Shown: piece by piece, positions 18,408-26,709 of the stretch
How the letters are laid out: each line of letters begins with the position of its first letter
How positions within the stretch are numbered: the stretch's first letter is position 1
Source: Thiobacillus sp.
Lineage (GTDB): Bacteria; Pseudomonadota; Gammaproteobacteria; Burkholderiales; Thiobacillaceae
Direction: 5' to 3'
DNA: 64,000 nt
Assembly: GCA_024708885.1 (NCBI GenBank)
Contig: JANJXT010000061.1
Span: forward strand, 1 to 64,000
Translations under genes and position numbers: made by a program
The notes under the pieces: generated by a model
The model's database searches: none
What the model was told of the DNA's origin: nothing
Seen by the model: the letters and a program-made list of their open reading frames with translations, nothing else

Positions 18408-18755
18408 TCAGCCTCCGAAAATGGCATGGTACTGGTCTTCGGAAAAACCGACATGATAGCGCCCCGCGTGCTCCAGCACCGGGCGCTTGATCACGCTCGG
18501 CTGCGCGAGCATCAGCGCGATGGCGCCGGCCTCGTTGTCCGCGGCGGCCTTGTCGGCATCGGCGAGCGTGCGCCAGGTGGTGCCGCGGGTGTTCAGCAGC
18601 GCCTGCCAGCCGGTCTCGCGGATGAGTTCGCGCAGCCAGGCCGCATCGACGCCATCCTTTTTGAAATCGTGAAACGCGACGTCGTGTCCGTGTGCGGCAA
18701 GCCAGGCGCGCGCTTTCCTGACCGTCGTGCAGTTGGGAATCCCGTAAAGCTTCAT
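18408..18755 (-). CDS. ArsC-family reductase (YffB-like)
   Basis: Small thioredoxin-fold protein of 115 residues. It starts [19 protein letters not shown] with a single cysteine at position 9 in the glutaredoxin-like site, and keeps FHDFKKDG and VIKRPVLEH, the arsenate-reductase-family phosphate/GSH-site segment. In Escherichia coli the homologue YffB sits next to dapE, as here, and its physiological role is not settled; I do not claim arsenate reduction. The start at 18755 is chosen because the 18 track residues before it are not conserved-looking. Confidence 0.85.
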   Translation of the reverse strand: MKLYGIPNCTTVRKARAWLAAHGHDVAFHDFKKDGVDAAWLRELIRETGWQALLNTRGTTWRTLADADKAAADNEAGAIALMLAQPSVIKRPVLEHAGRYHVGFSEDQYHAIFGG

Positions 18756-18837
18756 GTGCGGTGTCGTCCACGCCGCCTTGGCGGCAACAAGGACGTAGAA
18801 TCGTTCCAATACGAATGCAAGGATTCTAACCGACGCG

Positions 18838-20637
18838 ATGCATCCCGCCTCCCATTTCGTGCTCGACGAACCGCCGACGGTGAACCCCGGCCTGCGCTCG
18901 ATCAGCCGCCTGTTTCCCTACATGTGGGAGTTCCGTGGGCGCGTGCTGCTGGCGCTGGCGCTGCTGATCGGTGCAAAACTCGCCTCGGTGGCGGTGCCGC
19001 TGGTGCTGAAAGACATCGTCGACGCCCTCGACCAGCCGCGTTCGGAACTCGTGCTGCCGCTCGCCCTCATTCTCGCCTACGGCGTGCTGCGCTTCGCCAG
19101 CACGACGTTTGCCGACCTGCGCGACGTGGTGTTCGCCAAGGTCACGCAACGTGCGATGCGCCGCATCAGCATGGCGGTGTTCGATCATCTGCATGGCCTG
19201 TCGCTGCGCTTCCATCTGGAACGCCACACCGGCGGCATCACGCGCGACATCGAACGCGGCGCCAAGGCGGTATCGAGCCTGGTTGGCTACCTGCTGTTCC
19301 GCATCACGCCGACGGTGCTGGAGATCGTCATGGTGGCCGGCATCCTCTTCGTCAAGCTCGACTGGGTGTTCGGCTTGATCACCCTGGGGACGCTCGCCGC
19401 CTACATCGGCTTCACCGTCACCATCACCGAATGGCGCACGCAGTTCGTGCGGCGCGCCAACACCCTCGATTCGCAGGCGTACGGCCGCGCCATCGACAGC
19501 CTGCTGAATTACGAGACGGTGAAGTATTTCGGCAACGAACGCTACGAAGCGCGCCGCTACGATGGCAGTCTGATCGAGTGGGAAAACATGGCCATGAAGT
19601 CGCAGCGCACGCTTGGCCTGCTCAACATCGCGCAGGCCGGCGTCATCGCCATCGGTGTTACGCTGCTGGTGCTGCGTGCTGCCGCGGGGGTGGTGAACGG
19701 CACGCTGACTCTGGGCGATCTGGTGATGGTCAACGCCTTCCTGCTGCAGATGTTCCAGCCGCTCGGCTTTCTCGGCGTGATGTACCGCCAGGTCAAGGAG
19801 TCGCTTGCCGATGTCGAGCGCATGTGCAGCCTGCTGCAACGCCCGCGCGAGGTCGAGGACGCGCCCGGTGCGCGCGCGCTCGACGTCACTGCCGGGGAGG
19901 TGGTGTTCGAACACGTGAGCTTCGCCTACAACCCGGACCGTCCGATTCTGCACGACGTCGGTTTCACCATCCCGGCCGGCCGCAGCGTCGCCGCGGTGGG
20001 CGCGAGCGGCGCCGGCAAGTCGACGCTCGCCAGGTTGCTGTTCCGCTTCTACGACGTCGGTGCTGGCGCCATCCGCATCGACGGCCAGGACATCCGGCAC
20101 GTCACGCAGGATTCGCTGCGCGCCGCCATCGGCGTGGTGCCGCAGGATACGGTGCTGTTCAATGACAGCATCTACTACAACATCGCCTACGGCCGCCCGG
20201 ACGCTCCGCGCGGCGCGGTGATCGCGGCGGCGCGGGCCGCACACATCCTCGACTTCATCGAGTCGCTGCCGCAGGGCTGGGACACCGTCGTCGGCGAACG
20301 CGGCCTGAAGCTCTCCGGCGGCGAGAAGCAGCGCGTGGCGATCGCGCGCACGCTGCTGAAGAATCCGGCCATCCTGGTGCTGGACGAGGCCACCTCGGCA
20401 CTCGACACCCGGACCGAAAAGGCGATCCAGGCCGAACTGCTGGAGATCGCGAAGAGCCGCACCAGTCTCATCATCGCGCACCGCCTGTCCACCGTGGTGG
20501 AGGCCGATGAGATCCTGGTGATGGAAGGCGGGCGCATCGTCGAGCGCGGACGCCATGCCGACCTGCTGGCACGCGACGGCGTGTATGCCCATATGTGGGC
20601 ACTCCAGCAGCAGGCCGAGGAGGGCGGCGGTCAATGA
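18838..20637 (+). CDS. Atm1/ABCB7-type ABC exporter (fused permease and ATPase)
   Basis: Homodimeric inner-membrane exporter of the heavy-metal-tolerance/Atm1 group, whose members move glutathione-linked compounds. The 599 residues hold a six-helix membrane domain (about 35-310) and an ATPase with Walker A GASGAGKST (about 388), signature LSGGEKQR, Walker B ILVLDEATSALD, and the H-loop IIAHRLSTV. The subfamily is supported by LNYETVKYFGNERYEARRYD and the SVPLVLKDIVDAL-like first helix. It is divergent from the arsC/dapE operon across 82 bp. Confidence 0.9.
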   Translation: MHPASHFVLDEPPTVNPGLRSISRLFPYMWEFRGRVLLALALLIGAKLASVAVPLVLKDIVDALDQPRSELVLPLALILAYGVLRFASTTFADLRDVVFAKVTQRAMRRISMAVFDHLHGLSLRFHLERHTGGITRDIERGAKAVSSLVGYLLFRITPTVLEIVMVAGILFVKLDWVFGLITLGTLAAYIGFTVTITEWRTQFVRRANTLDSQAYGRAIDSLLNYETVKYFGNERYEARRYDGSLIEWENMAMKSQRTLGLLNIAQAGVIAIGVTLLVLRAAAGVVNGTLTLGDLVMVNAFLLQMFQPLGFLGVMYRQVKESLADVERMCSLLQRPREVEDAPGARALDVTAGEVVFEHVSFAYNPDRPILHDVGFTIPAGRSVAAVGASGAGKSTLARLLFRFYDVGAGAIRIDGQDIRHVTQDSLRAAIGVVPQDTVLFNDSIYYNIAYGRPDAPRGAVIAAARAAHILDFIESLPQGWDTVVGERGLKLSGGEKQRVAIARTLLKNPAILVLDEATSALDTRTEKAIQAELLEIAKSRTSLIIAHRLSTVVEADEILVMEGGRIVERGRHADLLARDGVYAHMWALQQQAEEGGGQ

Positions 20638-20677
20638 GGCGGGATTGTTCAACACCAGACCCATCGCCATTCCTCAC

Positions 20678-21973
20678 ATGAACGTCCTGCTGCAACCCGG
20701 CGTGCGCAAACGCGAAGTATGGGCCTGGGCGATGTACGACTTCGCCAACTCAGGCTACACCACTGTGGTCATCACCGCCGTGTTCGGCGCGTATTTCGTC
20801 GCCGGTGTCGCCGGCGACGCACCCTGGGCGACCTTTGCCTGGACGCTCGCGCTGTCCGTGTCGTATGCCCTCGTCATGTTCACCGCGCCGCTGGTCGGCG
20901 CCTGGGCCGACGCCCACGCCAGCAAGAAGAAGCTGCTCTGGCTCACCACCCTTGGCTGCGTGAGCTTTACCGCGTTGTTGTATTGTGTCGGGCCGGGGGC
21001 GCTGGCGCTGGCGATCGTCGCCCTGGTGCTGTCGAATTATTTTTTCGGTACCGGCGAAAATCTCATCGCCGCGTTCCTGCCGGAACTTGCCCGCCCGCGT
21101 GCGCTCGGACGCGTGTCCGGCTGGGGCTGGTCGCTCGGTTACGTCGGCGGACTCGTTTCGCTGGGGGCCAGCCTCGCGTGGATCGGCTGGGCGCAGGAGC
21201 ACGGACAGGGCGCTGACCAGTTCGTGCCGGTGAGCATGCTCATCACCGCCGCGCTGTTTCTCGTTGCCAGCCTGCCGACGCTGGTGTTTCTTCGCGAACG
21301 CGCCGTGCCGCGGCCGGAACAGCGCGCGCGCAACGCATGGGCGCAGGTGCGCCACACGCTCGGCCATCTGCGGCAACTGCCCGACCTGCGACGCTTCCTC
21401 GTCTGCACCGTGCTGTACCAGGCCGGCATCCAGGCGGTCATCGCGCTGGCGGCGATCTACGCCAGCCAGGTGTTCCATTTCGACACCGCGCGCACCATCC
21501 GCCTGGTGCTGGTGGTGAACGTCACCGCCGCACTCGGTGCGTTCGTCTTCGGCCACGTGCAGGATCGCATCGGCCACGTGCGCGCGATCGCGCTGACGCT
21601 CGCTGGCTGGATCGGCATGGTGCTCTTGGCGTGGGCGGCGCCCGACGAAGGCATGTTCTGGATCGCCGCCAACCTCGCCGGTCTGTGCATGGGCGCATCC
21701 CAGTCGGCCGGGCGGGCAATGGTAGGCCTGCTCGCACCTTCGGCGCAGCAGGCGGAATTCTTCGGTCTGTGGGGGCTGGCGGTGAAACTCGCCTCGATCC
21801 TCGGGCCCGTGACCTACGGTGCGGCAAGCTGGATCACCGCGGGCGACCACCGGCAGGCGCTGCTCGTCACCGGCAGCTTCTTCGTCGCCGGATTGTTCGC
21901 ACTGCGCGGGGTCGAAGCGGGGCGTGGCTGGCGTGCCGCGCAGCGATTCGCACGGCATAACGGCGCGCAATGA
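20678..21973 (+). CDS. MFS permease, UMF1 (Atg22-like) family
   Basis: Twelve-helix transporter of 431 residues. [28 protein letters not shown] at the N terminus is the UMF1 signature. The family includes yeast vacuolar amino-acid effluxer Atg22; bacterial substrates are mostly unknown. The start is [13 protein letters not shown] (20678); the upstream 41 residues of the track ORF are a shadow of the ABC gene's end. It starts 40 bp after the ABC exporter on the same strand and may share its transcript. Confidence 0.85.
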   Translation: MNVLLQPGVRKREVWAWAMYDFANSGYTTVVITAVFGAYFVAGVAGDAPWATFAWTLALSVSYALVMFTAPLVGAWADAHASKKKLLWLTTLGCVSFTALLYCVGPGALALAIVALVLSNYFFGTGENLIAAFLPELARPRALGRVSGWGWSLGYVGGLVSLGASLAWIGWAQEHGQGADQFVPVSMLITAALFLVASLPTLVFLRERAVPRPEQRARNAWAQVRHTLGHLRQLPDLRRFLVCTVLYQAGIQAVIALAAIYASQVFHFDTARTIRLVLVVNVTAALGAFVFGHVQDRIGHVRAIALTLAGWIGMVLLAWAAPDEGMFWIAANLAGLCMGASQSAGRAMVGLLAPSAQQAEFFGLWGLAVKLASILGPVTYGAASWITAGDHRQALLVTGSFFVAGLFALRGVEAGRGWRAAQRFARHNGAQ

Positions 21974-21983
21974 GCGCGCTGTA

Positions 21984-22012
21984 TTGACAGACTTTCGATG
22001 CGGGCATAATCA
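21984..22012 (+). promoter_or_regulatory. Sigma-70-type promoter for miaA
   Basis: TTGACA (21984-21989), a 17-base spacer, then TAATCA (22007-22012); an alternative -10 is CATAAT two bases earlier. The -35 is a perfect consensus. The -10 ends only 4 bases before the miaA ATG, so transcription would begin at or next to the start codon. Confidence 0.6.
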
Positions 22013-22016
22013 CCCC

Positions 22017-22958
22017 ATGTCCGCACCCGTCCTGCCGCCCGCCGTCTTTCTCATGGGGCCGACCGCCAGCGGCAAGACCGCGCTGGCGGTGGCGCTCGCC
22101 GAACGCTTTGCGCTGGAGATCGTCAGCGTCGATTCCGCGCTGGTGTACCGCGGCATGGACATCGGCAGTGCCAAGCCCGACGCCGCCACGCTGGCGCGTG
22201 CGCCGCACCACCTCATCGACATCCGCGACCCGACGGAGAGCTACTCGGCCGCCGCCTTTCGCGACGACGCGCTGCGGCTGATGGCCGACATCACCGCGCG
22301 CGGCCGTGTGCCGTTCCTGGTCGGCGGCACCATGCTGTATTTTCGCGCCCTGCTGAAGGGGCTGGACGATTTGCCGGGCGCCGACGCCGCGCTGCGTCGC
22401 AGCATCGAAGCCGATGCGGCCGCGCGTGGCTGGCCGGCGCTGCACGCCGACCTCGCCGCAGTCGATCCGGTGACGGCCGCGCGCCTGGCGCCGAACGACG
22501 CGCAGCGCATCGGCCGCGCGCTGGAAATCTTTCGCCTGAGCGGGCAGCCGATGTCGGCCCTGCTCGCGCGTACCGAGCGCGCGCTGCCTTATCGCGTACT
22601 CCAGCTCGCGCTCGTTCCGTCCGACCGCGCCGAACTGCACCGGCGCATCGCCACGCGTTTCGACGCCATGCTGGCCGAAGGCCTGCTCGACGAAGTGCGG
22701 CGTCTGCGCGCCGATCCGCGCCTGGCGCCGGATCGGCCGGCCATGCGCGCGGTCGGCTATCGCCAAGCCTGGGCTTTTCTCGACGGCGGCATCAGCATCG
22801 AGGTCTTGCGCGAGCAAGGCATCGCCGCCACCCGGCAGCTCGCCAAGCGGCAGCTCACCTGGCTGCGGTCGTGGCCGGACGCGGTCGTGCTGGATTGCCT
22901 CGCCGCCGATCTGGACGCGCAGGCGGTTGCGGTCGTGGCCGCGCATCTGGGCACATAG
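22017..22958 (+). CDS. miaA: tRNA dimethylallyltransferase
   Basis: Transfers a dimethylallyl group to N6 of A37 in tRNAs reading UNN codons. The 313-residue product has the P-loop GPTASGKT at about 14-21, [36 protein letters not shown], and [10 protein letters not shown] near residue 243, all MiaA hallmarks. The start is ATG 22017 ([15 protein letters not shown]); the 379-aa track ORF reads in from the MFS gene. A strong promoter sits immediately before it. It converges on xseA with only 5 bases between them. Confidence 0.95.
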   Translation: MSAPVLPPAVFLMGPTASGKTALAVALAERFALEIVSVDSALVYRGMDIGSAKPDAATLARAPHHLIDIRDPTESYSAAAFRDDALRLMADITARGRVPFLVGGTMLYFRALLKGLDDLPGADAALRRSIEADAAARGWPALHADLAAVDPVTAARLAPNDAQRIGRALEIFRLSGQPMSALLARTERALPYRVLQLALVPSDRAELHRRIATRFDAMLAEGLLDEVRRLRADPRLAPDRPAMRAVGYRQAWAFLDGGISIEVLREQGIAATRQLAKRQLTWLRSWPDAVVLDCLAADLDAQAVAVVAAHLGT

Positions 22959-22963
22959 CGCGC

Positions 22964-24316
22964 TCAGGAATCGGTCGATTCCACCTTCACCTGCGCGCGT
23001 CCGTGCCGGAAACGCAGGTCGAGCGCGTCGCCCGCGGCGAGTGTCGCGGCGTCCTGCACCACGCGCCCGTCCGCGCGCTGCACGATACTGTAGCCGCGTG
23101 CGAGCACATTCTCGGGATTGAGGTGGGCAAGACTGCTGGCGAAGCGCGCGAGGCCGAGCTGCCTGTGCGCGAGGGCGCCTGCCATGGCGCGCCGCTGGCG
23201 CATCGCCAGCGCATCGATCTGGATGCCGTGACGCTGCAGCAGGTGAGCGGGACTCACCAGCCGCCGGCCGAGCGCTTCCAGGCGGGCCGTTTCACGCGCC
23301 AGCCGCAGCTGCCGGGCACCGGCCAGGCGGCGTGCGTACTGGGCCAGAGCGTCCTGCCGGCGGCGCAACTGTTCGGCCGGGTGCGCCAGGCGCCGCGCCA
23401 GATAATCGAGCTGCTGCATGCCGGCGTGCAGGCGGCGTTCGAAATGCTGGCGCAGGCGTTGCGCGTGGCGGTCGAGTGCGCGCAGCAGATCCTCGCGCAG
23501 CGGGCTTGCCAGCTCGGCGGCGGCGGTGGGCGTCGGGGCGCGCAGGTCGGCGGCAAAATCGGCCAGCGTGAAGTCGGTCTCATGGCCGACCCCGCTCACC
23601 ACCGGAATCGGGCTGGCGGCGATCGCGCGCGCCACGGCTTCGTCGTTGAACGCCCACAGGTCTTCCAGCGAACCGCCGCCGCGGCACACCAGCAGCACGT
23701 CGCACTCGGCGCGCGCGCCCGCGGCGCGAATCGCGGCGGCAATCTGGGCGCCCGCGCCGGCGCCTTGCACCGGCGTGGGATAAATGAACACCGGCAGCCC
23801 CGGCATGCGCCGCGCCAGCGCGGTCAGCACGTCGTGCAGCGCGGCGGCCTGCGGCGAGGTGACGATGCCGAGCCGGCGCGGCAAGCGGGGCAGCGGACGC
23901 TTCTTTGCCGCGTCGAACAGGCCTTCCGCTTCCAGCTTTGCCTTGAGTCTGAGATAGGCCTCGTACAGGCGGCCGGCGCCGGCGCGCCGTATCTGCTCGA
24001 CGCCGAGCTGGAACTCGCCACGCGCTTCGTACAGCGAAGGCAGGGCGCGCACCTCGACGCGGTCGCCGTTGGCGGGCGTGAAGCCGGCGAACTGGTTTCG
24101 GCCGCGGAACATCACGCAGCGCACCTGTGCGCTCGCATCCTTGATGGCGAAATACCAGTGCCCCGACGCGGCGCGGGTGAAATTGGACACCTCGCCTTCG
24201 ACCCACAGCAACGGCAGTTGCGATTCCAGCGCACGGCGCGCCATGCGGTTGAGTTCGCTCACGCTGAGCACGGGGGGCGCGGATTCGGTTGCGGCGCTGT
24301 CGTCGAAAAGATCCAT
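22964..24316 (-). CDS. xseA: Exodeoxyribonuclease VII large subunit
   Basis: Catalytic subunit of the single-strand-specific exonuclease VII. The 450 residues include an N-terminal OB fold (LSVSELNRMARRALES, LLWVEGEVSNFTRAASGHWYF), the catalytic core with LGIVTSPQAAALHDVL and GGGSLEDLWAFNDE, SGVGHETDFTLADFAADLRAPTPTAAAEL, and the long coiled-coil (about 270-395). The start chosen is MDLFDDSAATES (24316); earlier ATGs at 24328 and 24355 remain possible. The small subunit xseB is not nearby. Next to exbB in betaproteobacterial fashion. Confidence 0.94.
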   Translation of the reverse strand: MDLFDDSAATESAPPVLSVSELNRMARRALESQLPLLWVEGEVSNFTRAASGHWYFAIKDASAQVRCVMFRGRNQFAGFTPANGDRVEVRALPSLYEARGEFQLGVEQIRRAGAGRLYEAYLRLKAKLEAEGLFDAAKKRPLPRLPRRLGIVTSPQAAALHDVLTALARRMPGLPVFIYPTPVQGAGAGAQIAAAIRAAGARAECDVLLVCRGGGSLEDLWAFNDEAVARAIAASPIPVVSGVGHETDFTLADFAADLRAPTPTAAAELASPLREDLLRALDRHAQRLRQHFERRLHAGMQQLDYLARRLAHPAEQLRRRQDALAQYARRLAGARQLRLARETARLEALGRRLVSPAHLLQRHGIQIDALAMRQRRAMAGALAHRQLGLARFASSLAHLNPENVLARGYSIVQRADGRVVQDAATLAAGDALDLRFRHGRAQVKVESTDS

Positions 24317-24407
24317 GCCACGGAGCATAACGGGTTTGCCTGCGCCGTGACTCATGCACACGCGGACACGCGCGGCACAAGGAATCGGGCCACACACCTT
24401 GACAGTG

Positions 24408-24451
24408 CAATTGTTTTATAAGTCATTGATCATAAATATGAAAAACAATTG
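24408..24451. promoter_or_regulatory. AT-rich inverted repeat, possible operator or small-RNA hairpin
   Basis: CAATTGTTTT (24408-24417) and AAAACAATTG (24442-24451) are perfect inverse copies around a 24-base AT-rich loop containing TGATCA. TTGACA starts 9 bases before the left arm. The composition differs sharply from the surroundings. A regulator site for exbBD (a Fur-type site would be a natural guess) or a promoter are both possible; the sequence is not a good Fur box. Confidence 0.4.
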
Positions 24452-24526
24452 TCTACTTTTTGGGCCCGAGGTGGAATTCCTTTGGGGGCGGGCGCTTAGG
24501 CGGCAAGCGCGCCAGTTCCGCACAGA

Positions 24527-24551
24527 GTTATCCACATGAACTGTGGAGAAC
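24527..24551. promoter_or_regulatory. Inverted pair of DnaA boxes
   Basis: A perfect DnaA box TTATCCACA (24528-24536) faces TTCTCCACA on the other strand (24542-24550), giving the near-palindrome GTTATCCACA-N5-TGTGGAGAAC. It lies about 100 bp upstream of exbB. Two boxes are too few for an origin; regulation by DnaA or a titration site is the plausible reading. Confidence 0.5.
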
Positions 24552-24653
24552 TCGCTCGCGTCGCGCACGCCCGGCGATTCGCTGCGCACACTTGCTCAAA
24601 CCCGCGCGCGGGCGCTACATTTCGTTTGTTGTGTTCATCGGGAGTGGAATCCA

Positions 24654-25259
24654 GTGCTTGCCATCATCGAGGCTGCCGGTTGGCCGATCTGGCCGTTGAT
24701 CCTGGCGTCGGTCATCGCCGTGGCCATCATCATCGAGCGCCTGTACAGCCTGCGCAACAGCGAGGTTGCGCCGGAGGGGCTGCTCGCAGAAACGGTCAAG
24801 GCCTATCAGGAGCGTGGGGTGACGACGGAGCTGCTGAGCCGACTCAACGAGAGCTCGCCGCTGGGACGGATTTTTGCGACGGCCCTGAAGAACGCGCACA
24901 ACTCGCGCGAAGTGATGCGCGAGTCGATCGAGGAGTCGGGGCGCGCCGTCACGCACGAACTCGACCGCTTTCTCACCTCGCTCGGCACGGTGGCCAGCAT
25001 GGCGCCGCTGCTCGGCCTGTTTGGCACGGTGGTCGGCATGATCGAGATCTTCGGCGCGCAGACCGCCACCGGCACCAATCCCGGGCAGCTCGCGCACGGC
25101 ATTTCGATTGCGCTGTACAACACCGCGTTCGGCCTCATCATCGCGATTCCCGCGATGATCTTCTATCGCTACTTCCGCGCCAAGGTGGAGCGCCTGGTGG
25201 TCGACATGGAACAGCAGGCGGTCAAGCTCGTCGAGATCGTCCAGGGCGACCGGAAATAG
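24654..25259 (+). CDS. exbB: ExbB/TolQ/MotA-family proton channel subunit
   Basis: Part of the inner-membrane ExbB-ExbD motor that uses the proton gradient to energise TonB-type outer-membrane uptake. The 201 residues have three membrane segments: WPIWPLILASVIAVAIIIERL near the start, then SLGTVASMAPLLGLFGTVVGMIEIF and ISIALYNTAFGLIIAIPAMIFY in the conserved MotA/TolQ domain. I start at GTG 24654 (MLAIIEAAGWPIWP) because GGAG lies 9 bases upstream and the family begins this way; the 37 extra track residues are leader sequence. exbD follows after 3 bases. No tonB is seen nearby. Confidence 0.92.
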   Translation: MLAIIEAAGWPIWPLILASVIAVAIIIERLYSLRNSEVAPEGLLAETVKAYQERGVTTELLSRLNESSPLGRIFATALKNAHNSREVMRESIEESGRAVTHELDRFLTSLGTVASMAPLLGLFGTVVGMIEIFGAQTATGTNPGQLAHGISIALYNTAFGLIIAIPAMIFYRYFRAKVERLVVDMEQQAVKLVEIVQGDRK

Positions 25260-25262
25260 ACC

Positions 25263-25679
25263 ATGAACTTCAGAAAAGGCCGCCGCGAGGATTACCCGGA
25301 AATCAACCTGATTCCGTTCATCGACATCCTGCTCGTCATCGTCATTTTTCTCGCCGTGACGACGACCTACGCGCGCTTCGCCGAACTCAAGATCAACCTG
25401 CCCACCAGCACCGCCGAGCAGACGCCGACGCAGCCGAAGCAGATCGAGGTCGCGGTGGCGGAGGATGGCCGCTACCAGATTGACGAACGCGCCCTGGGCG
25501 ACGCCAGCATCGACACGCTGGCCGCGGCGCTGCAAGCGGCGGCAGCCAGCCAGACCGATCCCGTGGTGGTGATCAACGCCGATGCGCGGGCCACCCACCA
25601 GGCGGTGGTGAATGTGATGGAAGCCGCGCGCCGGGTCGGGCTTGCGCGCATCACCTTCGCCACGCAGACGCCGCCCTGA
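25263..25679 (+). CDS. exbD: ExbD/TolR-family motor subunit
   Basis: Partner of ExbB. In 138 residues, a cytoplasmic N terminus (MNFRKGRREDYPEINLIPFID) leads into one membrane helix, with the proton-carrying aspartate at D21 in PFIDILLVIVIFL. A periplasmic domain follows and ends DARATHQAVVNVMEAARRVGLARITFAT, the typical ExbD/TolR C-terminal strand. The gene starts 3 bases after exbB and is followed by lpxK after 11, so it is in one operon with lipid A genes. Confidence 0.92.
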   Translation: MNFRKGRREDYPEINLIPFIDILLVIVIFLAVTTTYARFAELKINLPTSTAEQTPTQPKQIEVAVAEDGRYQIDERALGDASIDTLAAALQAAAASQTDPVVVINADARATHQAVVNVMEAARRVGLARITFATQTPP

Positions 25680-25690
25680 CGGGGCCGCCG

Positions 25691-26671
25691 ATGCTGTTTT
25701 CCTGGCGGTTGTGGGCGCGCACCGGTGCGCTCACGCTGCTGCTGCTTCCGTTTTCCGCGCTGTTCGCCGCCGCCGTCGCGCTGCGCCGGCTGGCCTACCG
25801 CCGCGGCTGGCTGGCGGCGGTTCGCGTCGGTGTGCCGGTGATCGTCGTCGGCAACATCACGGCTGGCGGCAGCGGCAAGACCCCCATGGCAATCTGGCTC
25901 GTGGACCATCTGCGCGCGCGCGGGTTCCGGCCGGGCGTGGTCAGCCGCGGCTACGGCGGCCGCGCGCGCGGCTGCGTCGAGGTGGGCGCGGCCCATTCGC
26001 CTGCCGAGGTCGGGGATGAGCCCTTGCTGATCCGCCTCAAGACCGGCGCGCCGGTGGTCGTGGGGCGCGACCGCGTCGCCGCGGCACGCACCCTGCTGGC
26101 GCGGCATCCGGGTGTCGACCTCATCGTGGCGGACGACGGCCTGCAGCACTACCGCCTCGCGCGCGATCTCGAACTCGTGGTCGTCGATGCCGCGGCCGGC
26201 TTCGGCAACGGCTGGCTCCTGCCGGCGGGGCCCTTGCGCGAGCCGCGCAGCCGCCTGCACACGGCCGATGCGCTGATCCAGGCGGTGCGTCCTGGTGCGC
26301 AGCCGCGCGATCTCGCCGGATGGTGCGCCGATTTCGTCGCAGGCCGCGCCTGGCGCCTGCGCACGCCCGAGATGCGGCGGCCGCTCGAGGAACTGCCGCG
26401 AGGCGAGTGGCTCGCCGCCACGGGCATCGGCCGCCCCGAAGGTTTCTTCGATCTGCTCGCCCTCCATGGCGTGCGCTTCACGCCGCGCGCCTTCCCCGAT
26501 CACCACGCCTTCACGGCCGACGAACTGCCCGCCGACGGGCGAGTGCTGATGACCGAGAAAGACGCGGTAAAATGCCGGGATTTTGCGGGCGCCGATTGGT
26601 GGGCGGTGGAACTCGAAGCCGCACCGGAGCCGGCATGGGTCGATTGGCTGAATGCGCGCATCCCACGATGA
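25691..26671 (+). CDS. lpxK: Tetraacyldisaccharide 4'-kinase
   Basis: Phosphorylates the 4' position of the lipid A disaccharide to make lipid IVA at the inner membrane. The 326-residue enzyme begins with a membrane-associated helix (ALTLLLLPFSALFAAAVAL) and has the Walker A variant VGNITAGGSGKTP (about 54-66), followed by SRGYGG and the DDGLQHYRLARDLELVVVDA catalytic region. MTEKDAVKC near the C terminus is typical. Its stop overlaps an ATG of the next gene. It normally precedes ycaR and kdsB, but a GGDEF gene intervenes here. Confidence 0.95.
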   Translation: MLFSWRLWARTGALTLLLLPFSALFAAAVALRRLAYRRGWLAAVRVGVPVIVVGNITAGGSGKTPMAIWLVDHLRARGFRPGVVSRGYGGRARGCVEVGAAHSPAEVGDEPLLIRLKTGAPVVVGRDRVAAARTLLARHPGVDLIVADDGLQHYRLARDLELVVVDAAAGFGNGWLLPAGPLREPRSRLHTADALIQAVRPGAQPRDLAGWCADFVAGRAWRLRTPEMRRPLEELPRGEWLAATGIGRPEGFFDLLALHGVRFTPRAFPDHHAFTADELPADGRVLMTEKDAVKCRDFAGADWWAVELEAAPEPAWVDWLNARIPR

Positions 26672-26709
26672 CGACAAAGACAAGGGATGCGCCGGTGAGG
26701 GGACATCGA

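Larger units (their letters stand above)
24317..24653. other. Divergent intergenic region between xseA and exbB
   Basis: 337 bases without a supported gene. It contains an AT-rich segment with a 10-bp inverted repeat (24408-24451), a DnaA-box pair (24527-24551), and ordinary GC-rich sequence. The track ORFs crossing it (24354..24539, 24460..24699, and the upstream part of 24543..25259) show no family resemblance. Promoters for both neighbours must lie here. Confidence 0.6.

Noticed and set aside
18408-18755. Arsenate reductase
   Set aside because: The ArsC fold is clear but YffB-type proteins next to dapE are not known arsenate reductases and no ars genes are nearby.
24408-24451. Fur box upstream of exbB
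   Set aside because: Too few matches to the GATAATGATAATCATTATC pattern; kept only as an unassigned inverted repeat.
24527-24551. Chromosomal replication origin
   Set aside because: Only two DnaA boxes, no dnaA/dnaN/gyrB neighbours and no cluster of boxes beside the AT-rich segment.
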